In this document: piece after piece, positions 18,090-28,427 of the stretch
Layout: every line of letters starts with the position of its first letter
Position numbering within the stretch: position 1 is the first letter of the stretch
Origin: Pararobbsia alpina
GTDB taxonomy: Bacteria; Pseudomonadota; Gammaproteobacteria; Burkholderiales; Burkholderiaceae
Direction of reading: 5' to 3'
DNA: 64,000 nucleotides
Assembly (NCBI RefSeq): GCF_902859895.1
Contig: NZ_CADIKM010000002.1
Span: 310,001 to 374,000, forward strand
The notes under the pieces: generated by a model
Database searches by the model: none
The model's input: only the letters and a program-made list of their open reading frames with translations
What the model was told of the DNA's origin: nothing
Translations under genes and position numbers: made by a program

Positions 18090-18455
18090 TCAATACCAGC
18101 GGGTGACGCCCGTGCGATGTCCGAACACCAGTGCGGACAGTATCCACGAGATCACGCTGTAGAGAATCGAGCCGAACAAGGCCGCCCAGAAACCCGACAC
18201 CTCGAAACCCTTGACGAACCATGCGGCGAGCTGGAACAGCAGCGCATTGATCACGAGCAGGAACAAGCCGAGCGTGAGGATCGTCACCGGCAGCGTGAGC
18301 AGCACGAGCACCGGGCGCAGCAGCGTGTTGATCAGGCCGAGCACGAGGGCGATCACCAGCGCGGTGCCGAAGCCCCGGATATGGATCGACGGAATGATGT
18401 AGGTCACCACCAGCAAGGCCAGTGCGTTCAACAGCCAGGTCACGATCACGTGCAT
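18090..18455 (-). CDS. Phage holin family (YvlD-like) membrane protein
   Basis: A 121-residue protein with four predicted membrane helices and the family pattern GLINTLLRPVLVLLTLPVTI. Despite the family name it is a chromosomal housekeeping-type membrane protein, not evidence of a prophage. It lies between ahcY and metF. Its function is unknown. Confidence 0.85.
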   Translation of the reverse strand: MHVIVTWLLNALALLVVTYIIPSIHIRGFGTALVIALVLGLINTLLRPVLVLLTLPVTILTLGLFLLVINALLFQLAAWFVKGFEVSGFWAALFGSILYSVISWILSALVFGHRTGVTRWY

Positions 18456-18660
18456 CGCCTGCTCCTTCGGTCAGTCTATAAAGGAGCGCGTCGGGCCGTC
18501 AGACGGCACGACGCGCGAGAAAAACACCGCATGTTCGCGGGCGGCGGGCGATCGTCGCCCGCGATGCATTGAGGCTGCATCGGGGGGGCGCGTTCCGAAG
18601 GATGCCTTCCCCGGGATACGGCCCGCCGCGGCCCCACTCACCGCCCCACCCGCGCAGCGA

Positions 18661-20082
18661 TCAGTAGCGGTAGTGCGAAGGCTTGAACGGTCCGTTCTTG
18701 TCGACGCTGATGTAGCTTGCCTGCTCGTCGCTGAGCACCGTGAGATCGGCACCGATGCGGCCCAGATGCAGGCGCGCGACCTTCTCGTCGAGGTGCTTCG
18801 GCAGCACGTAGACCTTCTTGCCGTACTGTTCACCCTTCGTGAACAGCTCGATCTGCGCAAGCGTCTGGTTCGTGAACGAGTTCGACATCACGAACGAGGG
18901 ATGGCCTGTCGCGCAGCCGAGGTTCACGAGGCGGCCTTCGGCCAGCAGGATGATGCGCTTGCCGTCGGGGAACTCGATATGATCGACCTGCGGCTTGATG
19001 TTGTCCCACGTGTACTGGCGCAACGAGGCAACGTTGATTTCCGAGTCGAAGTGACCGATGTTGCACACGATGGCCTGATGGCGCATCGCCTTCATATGAT
19101 GATGGTCGATCACGTGGAGGTTGCCGGTCGCCGTGACGAAGATGTCGGCTTTGTCGGCCGCATAGTCCATCGTGACGACGCGATAGCCTTCCATCGCGGC
19201 CTGCAGTGCGCAGATCGGATCGATTTCCGTGACCCAGACGGTCGCGCCGAGACCGCGCAGCGATTGCGCGCAACCCTTGCCCACGTCGCCATAACCCGCG
19301 ACGACCGCGACCTTGCCCGCGATCATCACGTCGGTTGCGCGCTTGATGCCGTCGACGAGCGATTCGCGGCAGCCATACAGATTGTCGAACTTCGACTTCG
19401 TGACCGAGTCGTTGACGTTGAACGCCGGGAACGGCAGCTTGCCTTCCTTTTCCATCTGGTACAGGCGGTGCACGCCGGTCGTCGTTTCTTCCGTGACGCC
19501 GCGGATTTCCTTGAGACGCTTCGAATACCAGTGCGGGTCGGCATCGAGGTGGGCCGCGATCGACTTGAACAGCGCGGTTTCTTCCTCGTTCGTCGGCTTG
19601 GCGATCACCGAGGGATCGCTTTCCGCACGCGTGCCGATCACGAGCAGCAGCGTTGCGTCGCCGCCGTCATCGAGAATCATGTTCGCGTTCTGGCCATTCG
19701 GCCATTCGAAGATTCGATGAGAGAATTCCCAGTATTCGTCGAGGCTTTCGCCCTTGAAAGCAAATACAGGCGTACCGGCTTCGGCAATCGCGGCAGCCGC
19801 GTGGTCCTGCGTCGAGAAGATGTTGCACGAGGCCCAGCGAACTTCCGCGCCAAGCGCTTCGAGCGTCTGGATCAGCACGGCGGTCTGGATCGTCATGTGC
19901 AGGGAGCCGGCGATGCGTGCGCCCTTGAGCGGCTGGCTCGTCTTGTATTCGGCACGGGTTGCCATCAGGCCCGGCATTTCGGACTCGGCGATGACGATTT
20001 CCTTCTTGCCCCAGGCGGCCAGAGCCAGGTCGGCAACGACGAAATCACGGGATTGGGTATCGACTACAGCGGCGTTCATCAC
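18661..20082 (-). CDS. ahcY: Adenosylhomocysteinase
   Basis: A 473-residue cytosolic NAD-dependent enzyme that splits S-adenosylhomocysteine into adenosine and homocysteine. It shows [32 protein letters not shown], the NAD-binding [15 protein letters not shown], and the C-terminal KPSHYRY ending. The length matches the bacterial form with the extra internal loop. The ATG at 20082 follows a GGAGG site, and an SAH riboswitch lies directly upstream, so expression should rise when SAH builds up. Confidence 0.97.
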   Translation of the reverse strand: MMNAAVVDTQSRDFVVADLALAAWGKKEIVIAESEMPGLMATRAEYKTSQPLKGARIAGSLHMTIQTAVLIQTLEALGAEVRWASCNIFSTQDHAAAAIAEAGTPVFAFKGESLDEYWEFSHRIFEWPNGQNANMILDDGGDATLLLVIGTRAESDPSVIAKPTNEEETALFKSIAAHLDADPHWYSKRLKEIRGVTEETTTGVHRLYQMEKEGKLPFPAFNVNDSVTKSKFDNLYGCRESLVDGIKRATDVMIAGKVAVVAGYGDVGKGCAQSLRGLGATVWVTEIDPICALQAAMEGYRVVTMDYAADKADIFVTATGNLHVIDHHHMKAMRHQAIVCNIGHFDSEINVASLRQYTWDNIKPQVDHIEFPDGKRIILLAEGRLVNLGCATGHPSFVMSNSFTNQTLAQIELFTKGEQYGKKVYVLPKHLDEKVARLHLGRIGADLTVLSDEQASYISVDKNGPFKPSHYRY

Positions 20083-20112
20083 GCCTCCTTTCTAAAAAAA
20101 GACTAGAAATTA

Positions 20113-20203
20113 AGGACGTGAGCGCCGTTCAGGACGGGGCCGATCTGCGGGCCGCCGGGTGAAGTTCCGAGCCTGGCGGAAAATCCGTCGCAACGCTCCT
20201 CGG
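20113..20203 (-). ncRNA. SAH riboswitch in the ahcY leader
   Basis: On the minus strand the leader contains the conserved blocks of the SAH aptamer in order: CCGAGGAGCG and TGCGACGG (20203-20185), CCAGGCTCGG (20176-20167), and AACGGCGCTCACG (20129-20117). The first CCGAG pairs with CTCGG to close the main stem, and the GAGCG-type block can pair with CGCTC to form the pseudoknot. This class is established in Burkholderiales ahcY leaders and normally switches expression on when SAH binds. Confidence 0.93.
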
Positions 20204-20215
20204 AAGGTGGCCAAG

Positions 20216-20221
20216 ATTGTA
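20216..20221 (-). promoter_or_regulatory. -10 box of the ahcY promoter
   Basis: TACAAT on the minus strand would start transcription about 5 bases before the SAH aptamer. No good -35 hexamer was found at normal spacing. Confidence 0.55.
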
Positions 20222-20367
20222 GCAAAGAAGCGGGCAGGCTTGCCGAATCCCCACGTATCGCGAAAGGCGGGTGCGTGGCGATGACTTAAACTGATCCCGT
20301 CGTGGGCAATTGGCTGACAAGGGGCTCGCAAGGGGCCGTCCGGACATCGAACGCGGGGGGGCGAAGC

Positions 20368-21330
20368 ATGGAGTTGCGGGCATTGCGCTATTTCGTCGAA
20401 GTCGTGCGGCAGCAGAGCTTTACGCTCGCGGCCGAGACGCTGTTCGTGACGCAGCCGACGATCAGCAAGATGGTCAAGGCGCTCGAAGAGGAAATCGGCA
20501 CACCGCTGCTGCTGCGCGAAGGGCGCCAGTTCGTCCTGACCGAAGCGGGCCGCATCGTCGCGCAGCGCGGTCAGGACGTCCTGGCCGCTCATGCGCAATT
20601 GCGCGCGGAACTCGACGATCTCGAATCGCTCGGCCGCGGCGAGTTGAAGATCGGCATCCCGCCGATGGGCGGCACGCTGTTCACACCCGCGATCGCCGCC
20701 TTCAGGCAGCGTTATCCAAAGATCGAACTCAAGCTGTTCGAGCAGGGTTCGCGCGCGATCGAGGCCGCACTGCTCACGGGTGAGCTCGAACTCGGCGCGG
20801 TGCTGCTACCGGTCGACGAGACCGTGTTCGGGCTGCTGCCGGTCAGTCATCATCGACTCTGGCTTGTCGCGCCAGCCCCGTCGCGCTGGCACGGTGCCGC
20901 GAGCGTCGCGCTCGCCGAACTCGCGGGCGAGGGCTTCGTTTTCTATGGTGAAAGCCTCGCGCTCAACGACGTCGTGATGCGGGCTTGCCGCGAGGCGGGT
21001 TTCACGCCGTCGATCGTCGGGCGCAGCGGACACTGGGATTTCATTACCGCGCTGGTCGGCGCGGGTTTGGGGATTGCATTGTTGCCCGAGCCGTATTGCC
21101 GGCCGCTCGATTCCGAGCGCTACGCGTGCGTGCCGGTCGTCGAACCCGAAATTTCATGGGACATGGCGATTGCCTGGCGCAAGGACGGCTACCTGTCGAA
21201 TGCCGCCCGCGCATGGCTCGACGTTGCCCGCGAAACCCTGCCAGGCGACGAGGCTGCCGGTAGTGCGGGCGGGGATCTCTGGCTCGGCGGCGCCCGCTCG
21301 CGGACACCGGGCGGGACTATGATGGAATGA
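20368..21330 (+). CDS. LysR family transcriptional regulator
   Basis: A 320-residue regulator. An N-terminal winged helix-turn-helix (MELRALRYFVEVVRQQSF, then TQPTISKMVKALEEEIG) is followed by a LysR co-inducer domain (GELKIGIPPMGGTLFTP). ATG at 20368 starts at the conserved N-terminus. It is divergent from ahcY and lies 49 bases before aidB in the same direction, so it may control aidB; this is inferred from position only. The effector is unknown. Confidence 0.88.
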   Translation: MELRALRYFVEVVRQQSFTLAAETLFVTQPTISKMVKALEEEIGTPLLLREGRQFVLTEAGRIVAQRGQDVLAAHAQLRAELDDLESLGRGELKIGIPPMGGTLFTPAIAAFRQRYPKIELKLFEQGSRAIEAALLTGELELGAVLLPVDETVFGLLPVSHHRLWLVAPAPSRWHGAASVALAELAGEGFVFYGESLALNDVVMRACREAGFTPSIVGRSGHWDFITALVGAGLGIALLPEPYCRPLDSERYACVPVVEPEISWDMAIAWRKDGYLSNAARAWLDVARETLPGDEAAGSAGGDLWLGGARSRTPGGTMME

Positions 21331-21379
21331 GTGATGCAATGAGCCGCCGTAAGCACGACCGGAAGGAGAGCGCTCACGT

Positions 21380-23107
21380 ATGGACTGGACTACCCACGAA
21401 GTCACCAACCAGGTTCCCTCGCTGGTTGACTACAACCTGTTCGACAGCGACGCGGTATTGACGTCCGCGCTCGGCCTGGAGGGCGCGGACTGGCATCGTG
21501 CCACGCTCCAGGCCGACGGCGAGCGCCTGGGCCGTGGCGATATCCAGGTGCTGGCGGAACTCGCCAACCGCCATGTGCCGGAACTGTTCACACATGATGC
21601 GCGCGGCGAGCGGCTCGACGCGGTCGAATTTCATCCGAGCTGGCACGCGCTGCTCGGCATGCTGAGGCGCGAGGGCTTGCATGCGCTGCCGTTCTCGGAG
21701 CCCGGCGAAGGTGCGATGGTGGCACGCGCAGCCGGGTACTTTCTGCATGCACAGGTCGAGTCGGGCACCTTGTGCCCAGCCACGATGACCTTCGCGAGCA
21801 TTCCAGTGCTCAGCCGTGAGCCGTCCCTGTTCGCGACCATCCAGGACAAGCTGTTCTCGAGAGAGCATGATCCGCGCGACCTGCCGCTTAAGGAAAAGCG
21901 CTCGATGCTGGTCGGCATGGGCATGACGGAGAAGCAGGGCGGCTCGGACGTGCGCAGCAACCGCACGCGGGCGACGCCGACCGAAGCGGCGTGTACGGGG
22001 CGGGGCGCCGCTTACCAGCTGGTCGGTCACAAGTGGTTCTTTTCGGTGCCGCAGTCCGACGCGCATCTCGTGCTTGCAAGGACCGACGGCCAGGACGCGC
22101 TGTCGTGCTTCTACGTGCCGCGCTTCACGCCGGACGGCAAACGCAACGCGGTGCATATCCAGCGCCTGAAGGACAAGCTCGGCAACCGCTCGAATGCGAG
22201 CAGCGAAGTCGAGTTCCGCGGCGCATGGGGCGTGCTCGTCGGTGAAGAGGCGCGCGGCATCCCCACCATCATCGAAATGGCGAACTACACGCGGCTCGAC
22301 TGCGTGATCGGCAGTGCCGCCCTGATGCGCGCAGCGCTGGTCCAGGCGATCCACCATGCGCGCCATCGCAGCGCATTCGGCCGCGCGCTGGCCCAACAGC
22401 CGCTCATGCAGAACGTGCTCGCCGACCTTGCCATTGAGAGCGAGGCTGCAACGATGCTGATGATGCGGCTAGCGCGTGCCTACGATGTCGGGGCCGAGGC
22501 TGGCGAGGCCCCGGCTCACCGGCCCGGTCCGACGCGCACCACACCGCTTGAACGCGGCTGGCAGCGCATCGTCACACCGGCCGCGAAGTTCTGGGTGTGC
22601 AAGCGTGCGCTCGAGTTCACAGGCGAGGCCATGGAGGTCTGGGGCGGCAACGGGTATGTCGAAGAAGCACCGATGGCGCGTTTCTATCGTGAGGCACCTG
22701 TCAATTCGATCTGGGAAGGGTCGGGCAATGTGATGTGCCTCGACGTGTTGCGTGCGGTCGAGCGCGAGCCCGATGCCGTCCACGCGCTGCTCGACGACTG
22801 GCGCGAGGCCGCGAAGGGCCAGCCCGTGTTGCGCGCCGCGCTCGACGATCTGCACACGATGCTCACGCAGCCGCAGGCCCAGCGCGAATCGCTCGCGCGC
22901 CGCATCGCGCAGCGCCTCGTATTGCTCGCGCAGGCTGTGCTGATGACACGCGGCGGCGATGCCGCGAATGCCGATGCGTTTATCGCGACGCGGCTGGGCG
23001 AGGGCGCGGGTCAGAACGGACGCGTCTATGGCACCTTGCCCGCGGGTGAAACTCCGTGGCACAGGACGGTGATCGAGCGCGCGTTTCCCGCGCATGCGCA
23101 ACGCTGA
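21380..23107 (+). CDS. aidB: AidB-like acyl-CoA dehydrogenase family protein
   Basis: A 575-residue flavoprotein of the AidB subgroup. The N-terminus (NQVPSLVDYNLFDSD) and the motifs GMGMTEKQGGSDVRSN, GHKWFFSVPQSDAHLVLA and the C-terminal WGGNGYVEE and FYREAPVNSIWEGSGN match E. coli AidB, which binds DNA, has isovaleryl-CoA dehydrogenase activity and is part of the adaptive response to alkylation. Length is slightly greater than E. coli AidB because of a short insert near residue 380. GGAAGGAGAG precedes the ATG. Confidence 0.9.
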   Translation: MDWTTHEVTNQVPSLVDYNLFDSDAVLTSALGLEGADWHRATLQADGERLGRGDIQVLAELANRHVPELFTHDARGERLDAVEFHPSWHALLGMLRREGLHALPFSEPGEGAMVARAAGYFLHAQVESGTLCPATMTFASIPVLSREPSLFATIQDKLFSREHDPRDLPLKEKRSMLVGMGMTEKQGGSDVRSNRTRATPTEAACTGRGAAYQLVGHKWFFSVPQSDAHLVLARTDGQDALSCFYVPRFTPDGKRNAVHIQRLKDKLGNRSNASSEVEFRGAWGVLVGEEARGIPTIIEMANYTRLDCVIGSAALMRAALVQAIHHARHRSAFGRALAQQPLMQNVLADLAIESEAATMLMMRLARAYDVGAEAGEAPAHRPGPTRTTPLERGWQRIVTPAAKFWVCKRALEFTGEAMEVWGGNGYVEEAPMARFYREAPVNSIWEGSGNVMCLDVLRAVEREPDAVHALLDDWREAAKGQPVLRAALDDLHTMLTQPQAQRESLARRIAQRLVLLAQAVLMTRGGDAANADAFIATRLGEGAGQNGRVYGTLPAGETPWHRTVIERAFPAHAQR

Positions 23108-23214
23108 CGGTAGCGCAACGGGGAAACGTGTCGTGATGATCGCAACGATTGCGAGGCTCTGCGGTCCTCGATCGAACGCCTTCTCAGAGGCGGCCGTCAA
23201 GAAGAAGTCCGGCG

Positions 23215-23247
23215 AAAAAAAGCCCGGCGGACTTTCGTCTGCCGGGC
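23215..23247 (-). terminator. Rho-independent terminator of metK
   Basis: GCCCGGCGGAC and GTCTGCCGGGC pair around a TTTC loop with one G-T wobble. On the minus strand the stem is followed by seven T residues, about 60 bases after the metK stop. It may also stop aidB read-through from the other side. Confidence 0.88.
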
Positions 23248-23308
23248 CTTTCATCGCTGTGGCTTCAGGCGTTTCGTACCCCGAGGGGAACGCAAACGCC
23301 ATTCACCT

Positions 23309-24496
<1,188 letters not shown>

Positions 24497-24584
24497 TTCG
24501 TGTGCTCCTATATAAAGACGGTACGTGACCCATTAAGCGGAAACCTGCGCTTTCACGTGGCCGACTTCGAGGACGAAGCGGCGA

Positions 24585-24658
24585 CGCTTTAGCGGAATTT
24601 TTTCGCACGGTCAGAAACCGAGCGTCGCCCCGCAAGTTGTCCATTAACTCGGCGATGC
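24585..24658 (-). ncRNA. SAM-II-like riboswitch candidate in the metK leader
   Basis: Reading the minus strand: TCGCC pairs with GGCGA to form P1; the loop holds GAGTTAATGG and CTTGCGG; a small hairpin follows (CGGT with ACCG); then AAATTCCGCTAAAGCG. This is the order and much of the sequence of the SAM-II (SAM-alpha) core, and the last block matches the metX leader at all but one position. The first base of P1 lies at the predicted transcription start, as is usual for SAM-II. GGCGACGCT could alternatively pair with AGCGTCGCC just downstream, a possible switching partner for P1. The loop motif is less canonical than in metX. Confidence 0.68.
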
Positions 24659-24662
24659 CCGT

Positions 24663-24668
24663 ATTATA
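24663..24668 (-). promoter_or_regulatory. -10 box of the metK promoter
   Basis: A consensus TATAAT on the minus strand places the transcript start near 24656, at the first base of the riboswitch-like stem. The -35 region is poor. Confidence 0.65.
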
Positions 24669-24790
24669 ACGGCTTCATTTTTTTTCGCTTGAGTGTGCCT
24701 CGTGCCACCCACAGATCCTTTGCTTTCATTCCCATCCTGTCGTTCGACCGCCTTGATTGAGGCCGTGATCGAGCATCTTGCGGAGGCCGC

Positions 24791-25675
24791 GTGCTAAGCC
24801 GCTTCCTCACCCCGCTCTCGATAGGGTTACTCAGGTTCATGGCCTTGCTGCCCTATGGCCTGGTCGCGCGTTTGGGCGATGCGCTCGGCTGGCTGCTCTA
24901 CCAGGTGCCGAGTTCGCGCAAGCGCATCGTGCATATCAACCTGAAGCTCTGCTTCCCCGAATGGGACGAGGCACAGCGCGAGCGTGTCGCGGGCCAACAC
25001 TTCCGTCATGCGATTCGCAGCTATGTCGAACGCAGCGTGCAGTGGTTCGGCTCGGCGCGCACGCTCGACAAGATCGTGATTGTCGATAGCGAGATCGACC
25101 TCGAGGATCCCGATCTCCCGCCGACGATCCTGCTCGGCTTTCACTTCGTCGCGATCGAGCTCGCTTCGATCTCGATCAATCGGGCGCTCAAACGCCGCTG
25201 CGGCTCGCTTTACCAGCCGCTGTCGAACAAGGCGCTTGACGAGGTCGCCGTCGAGGCACGCGCCCGTTTCGACGCTGAAATGGTCCCGAAGTCGTTTAGC
25301 GCGCGCGCGGTGATCCGGATGCTGCGCGACCGGCAACCCGTGATGCTTGGCGCCGACATGGACTATGGCCCGCGCAACTCCGCATTCGTGCCTTTCTTCG
25401 GCGTGCCGGCCTGCACACTGACGTCGACCGCGCGACTCGCGGCCACCGCGCCTGCCCAGGTGCTGCCTTTCATCGGTGAGGTCCTGCCGAACTACAAGGG
25501 CTATCGGCTCAAGGTGTTCGCGCCATGGAAAGACTATCCGACGGGCGACGACGTCGCCGACGCGCGCCGCATGAATGCGTTTCTCGAAGAGCAGGTCCGC
25601 ACGATGCCCGAACAGTATTATTGGGTTCACAAGCGCTTCAAGACGCGCCCGCCTGGCGAGCAGGGGTTCTACTGA
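24791..25675 (+). CDS. lpxL: Lipid A biosynthesis acyltransferase (LpxL/HtrB family)
   Basis: A 294-residue inner-membrane acyltransferase that adds a secondary acyl chain to lipid A. An N-terminal membrane helix is followed by the HX4E catalytic motif ([11 protein letters not shown]), [11 protein letters not shown] and the C-terminal [12 protein letters not shown]. The start is GTG at 24791, after GGAGG. The chain-length specificity (laurate or myristate) cannot be judged from sequence alone. It is divergent from metK and precedes dapF. Confidence 0.88.
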   Translation: MLSRFLTPLSIGLLRFMALLPYGLVARLGDALGWLLYQVPSSRKRIVHINLKLCFPEWDEAQRERVAGQHFRHAIRSYVERSVQWFGSARTLDKIVIVDSEIDLEDPDLPPTILLGFHFVAIELASISINRALKRRCGSLYQPLSNKALDEVAVEARARFDAEMVPKSFSARAVIRMLRDRQPVMLGADMDYGPRNSAFVPFFGVPACTLTSTARLAATAPAQVLPFIGEVLPNYKGYRLKVFAPWKDYPTGDDVADARRMNAFLEEQVRTMPEQYYWVHKRFKTRPPGEQGFY

Positions 25676-25694
25676 GCGTGCGCAGCATGGCCTT

Positions 25695-25745
25695 GCATCG
25701 AGGTTTCGATGCGTCAAAGCATCGGGCTCGCGCTGGCGCGAGCCC
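25695..25745. repeat. Tandem hairpins between lpxL and dapF
   Basis: GCATCGA-GGTT-TCGATGC (25695-25712) is followed by GGGCTCGCGC and its exact complement GCGCGAGCCC (25724-25745). The second is a strong stem that could end or slow the lpxL transcript, although no T-run follows. The dapF -10 box starts ten bases later. Confidence 0.6.
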
Positions 25746-25766
25746 GGGAAGCCCTACAATAGCCCC

Positions 25767-26612
25767 ATGAAGCTGAATTTCACAAAAATGCAGGGCGCAG
25801 GCAACGACTTCGTCGTGATCGACGGTATCGAACGACCCTTCACGCTCAATGCCGCACAAATCCGCCGGCTCGCCGACCGCCATTTCGGCGTGGGTGCCGA
25901 CCAATTGCTCGTTGTCGAGAAGCCGACGATTGACGGCGTCGATTTTCGCTATCGGATCTTCAATGCCGACGGCGGTGAAGTCGAACATTGCGGCAACGGG
26001 GCACGCTGTTTCGTCAAGTTCGTGCGAGATCGCGGCCTGACCGACCAGTTCCGTGTGCGCGTTCAGGTCCAGCGGGGCGTGCTGACACTGACGATGCAGC
26101 CGGACGGCGAGGTCGAAGTCGAGATGGGCGTGCCCCGTTTCGCGCCCGCCGAGATCCCGTTCGATGCACAAGGCCTCGAGGCACGTCCCGAGGGACGCGA
26201 CGCGCTATGGCCGCTCGAAGTCGGCGGCGCGACGACCTGGATCTCACTTGTGTCGATGGGCAATCCCCACGCCGTGCAGGTCGTCACGGATACCTCGAGC
26301 GCACCGGTCGGCCGCGACGGCCCGTTGATCGAAGCCCATCCCCGGTTCCCGCAACGGGTCAATGCGGGCTTCATGCAGGTGATCGGGCGGGGGGAAATCA
26401 ATTTGCGCGTATTCGAACGGGGCGCCGGCGAGACGCTCGCATGTGGCACGGGCGCCTGCGCTGCGGTCGTCGCGGGGATTCGCCGCGGCCTGCTCGACTC
26501 GCCGGTGCGCGTGCACACGCACGGCGGCGATCTGACGATCAGCTGGGACGGTGCGCAGGTTACGTTGGCGGGTCCCGCCGCGACAGTTTTTGAAGGCTCC
26601 ATCGAAGTCTGA
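25767..26612 (+). CDS. dapF: Diaminopimelate epimerase
   Basis: A 281-residue cofactor-independent epimerase that converts LL- to meso-diaminopimelate for lysine and peptidoglycan. Both catalytic Cys motifs are present: [10 protein letters not shown] and [10 protein letters not shown]. The N-terminus [19 protein letters not shown] is canonical, so ATG at 25767 is secure. A TACAAT hexamer at 25755-25760 would start transcription at or next to the ATG, and no ribosome site is visible, which suggests a leaderless message. It heads dapF-DUF484-xerC-rlmI. Confidence 0.95.
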   Translation: MKLNFTKMQGAGNDFVVIDGIERPFTLNAAQIRRLADRHFGVGADQLLVVEKPTIDGVDFRYRIFNADGGEVEHCGNGARCFVKFVRDRGLTDQFRVRVQVQRGVLTLTMQPDGEVEVEMGVPRFAPAEIPFDAQGLEARPEGRDALWPLEVGGATTWISLVSMGNPHAVQVVTDTSSAPVGRDGPLIEAHPRFPQRVNAGFMQVIGRGEINLRVFERGAGETLACGTGACAAVVAGIRRGLLDSPVRVHTHGGDLTISWDGAQVTLAGPAATVFEGSIEV

Positions 26613-26627
26613 CTACGGATTGCACCC

Positions 26628-27455
26628 ATGCCGCTCAATGAACGCGAAATCGCAGACTACCTGCTCGCGAATCCGCAATTTTTCGAACGTCACGCCGAAC
26701 TGCTCGCGAGCGTGACCTTGCTTAGCCCGCACGGCAATCGTGCCGTGTCGCTGCAGGAACGTCAGATGGACATGCTGCGTGACAAGAACAAGCAGATCGA
26801 GCGCCGTCTCGCCGAATTGCTTCGGTACGGACATGAGAACGACGGCATCGCCGCGCGTTTCACGCGCTGGACCAGCCGCGTGCTCGCCGAACGCGATCCG
26901 CATGCGCTGCCGGCAACCGTCACGCGCGGACTGCTCGAGGTTTTCGATGTGCCGTTCGCGGCACTGCGCCTCTGGGATGTCGCCGAAACGTATTCGATGG
27001 CCGATTTCTCGCGCTACGTTGGCGAGGAAGTGCGGATTTTCGCGAACAGCCTGGCGACGCCTTACTGCGGCGCGAACACCGGCTTCGAGGCGGCGCAGTG
27101 GCTCACGCACGGGGCAGCCGGCATGGTCGAACCGCGCGGCGCGCTCGGGGCAGAGGCTGGCAATGGGGCAGGGGGTGCGGGGAGGGCAAGCCGTGCGGAT
27201 GGGCTTGCGGACGCGCTGGAAGTATCGGGTGCGAATGGTGTCGGCGGCGTACACAGTGCAAGCAGCGAGGCGGCCGCCTCCATCGCACTAGTGGCATTGC
27301 GCCATCCGCAGCGCGAGGACGGCGCCAATGCATTCGGCTTGCTCGTGATGGGCTCTCCCGAAGCGCGCCGCTTCCATGAGGGCATGGGCACCGACTTTCT
27401 CTCGCAGATCGGCTCGCTGGCAAGTGCCGCGCTGAGCCGCTTGCTCGCCCATTGA
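26628..27455 (+). CDS. DUF484 family protein
   Basis: A 275-residue protein of the DUF484 (GAF-like) family found between dapF and xerC in many Proteobacteria. The N-terminus (EIADYLLANPQFFERH) and QERQMDMLRDKNKQIERRL coiled region are typical. A Gly/Ala/Ser-rich segment (about 170-215) interrupts the C-terminal domain before IALVALRHP and is longer than I would expect for the family. Function is unknown; the conserved link with xerC suggests a role near chromosome-dimer resolution or the cell envelope. Confidence 0.85.
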   Translation: MPLNEREIADYLLANPQFFERHAELLASVTLLSPHGNRAVSLQERQMDMLRDKNKQIERRLAELLRYGHENDGIAARFTRWTSRVLAERDPHALPATVTRGLLEVFDVPFAALRLWDVAETYSMADFSRYVGEEVRIFANSLATPYCGANTGFEAAQWLTHGAAGMVEPRGALGAEAGNGAGGAGRASRADGLADALEVSGANGVGGVHSASSEAAASIALVALRHPQREDGANAFGLLVMGSPEARRFHEGMGTDFLSQIGSLASAALSRLLAH

Positions 27456-27466
27456 GCGCAGACGCG

Positions 27467-28405
27467 ATGACGGACGTCTGCGCCACGCTCGTCGCCGACT
27501 ATCTGTCTTCGCTCGAGCACGAGCGCAAGCTCTCCGAACACACCTTGCGCGGCTATGCGCATGAACTCAGCGAATTGCGAACCGTCGCCGGCGAGCGGCC
27601 GCTGATTGCACTGAGTTCCGTCGACATCCGCGGCGCGGCCGCGCGGGCGCATGCGGCGGGGCTCGCGTCGCGCTCGATCGCGCATCGGCTGTCGGTCTGG
27701 CGCAGCTTCTATCGCTGGGTCGCGCTCCACCATGAGCTTGCCGCGAATCCGGTCTCGGCCGTGCGGGCACCCAAGCGGCCGCGCACGCTGCCCAAGGCCA
27801 TCTCCGCCGACGACGCCGCGCGCCTGATGAACGCGCCCCCGCTGCATGCCGGCGATCCTGTCGAAAGCGCGCGTGACCACGCGATGCTCGAACTGTTCTA
27901 TTCGTCGGGACTGAGGCTCGCCGAGCTGGTCGATCTCGATGTCCGCTATACCGATGCGGACGGCTACCGATCGCCCGGCTGGGTCGATTTTGAGTCCGGC
28001 GACGTCCATGTGACGGGCAAGGGCAAGCGCCAGCGCATCGTGCCCGTCGGCAGCAAGGCGCTCGCGGCGCTGCGCGCCTGGCTGGCCGTGCGAGACCAGT
28101 GGGTCAGGCTCGATCCCTTGCCGCTGTTCGTTTCGGTGCGCGGCCGCCGCATGGCGCCCGGTGTCGTGCGCGACCGTGTCAAGCGCCTCGCGCTCGCGGC
28201 GGGCGTACCCGCCAATGTCCATCCTCACGTGCTGCGCCATTCGTTCGCCACACACGTGCTCCAGTCGAGCGGAGACCTGCGCGCCGTCCAGGAAATGCTC
28301 GGTCACGCGAGCATTGCCGCGACCCAGGTCTACACCTCGCTCGACTTCCAGCATCTCGCAAAGGTTTATGATGCGGCGCACCCGAGAGCAAAAAAGCGCT
28401 CTTAG
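27467..28405 (+). CDS. xerC: Tyrosine recombinase XerC
   Basis: A 312-residue recombinase that resolves chromosome dimers at dif with XerD. It has the SAM-like N-terminal core-binding domain (HTLRGYAHELSELR) and the catalytic set: Arg in YSSGLRLAELVDL, HVLRHSFATHV, MLGHAS and the nucleophile Tyr in TQVYTSLD. ATG at 27467 is used; a TTG at 27452 overlaps the DUF484 stop. No dif-like site was found in the window. Confidence 0.93.
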   Translation: MTDVCATLVADYLSSLEHERKLSEHTLRGYAHELSELRTVAGERPLIALSSVDIRGAAARAHAAGLASRSIAHRLSVWRSFYRWVALHHELAANPVSAVRAPKRPRTLPKAISADDAARLMNAPPLHAGDPVESARDHAMLELFYSSGLRLAELVDLDVRYTDADGYRSPGWVDFESGDVHVTGKGKRQRIVPVGSKALAALRAWLAVRDQWVRLDPLPLFVSVRGRRMAPGVVRDRVKRLALAAGVPANVHPHVLRHSFATHVLQSSGDLRAVQEMLGHASIAATQVYTSLDFQHLAKVYDAAHPRAKKRS

Positions 28406-28427
28406 GGCGTGACGCTTTCGAGGAAGA

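Noticed and set aside
18090-18455. Prophage remnant because of the holin family name
   Set aside because: It is a common chromosomal membrane protein between ahcY and metF, with no other phage gene nearby.
18673-20106. Long plus-strand frame opposite ahcY
   Set aside because: ahcY is unmistakable and its riboswitch lies on the minus strand; the other frame has the composition of a shadow.
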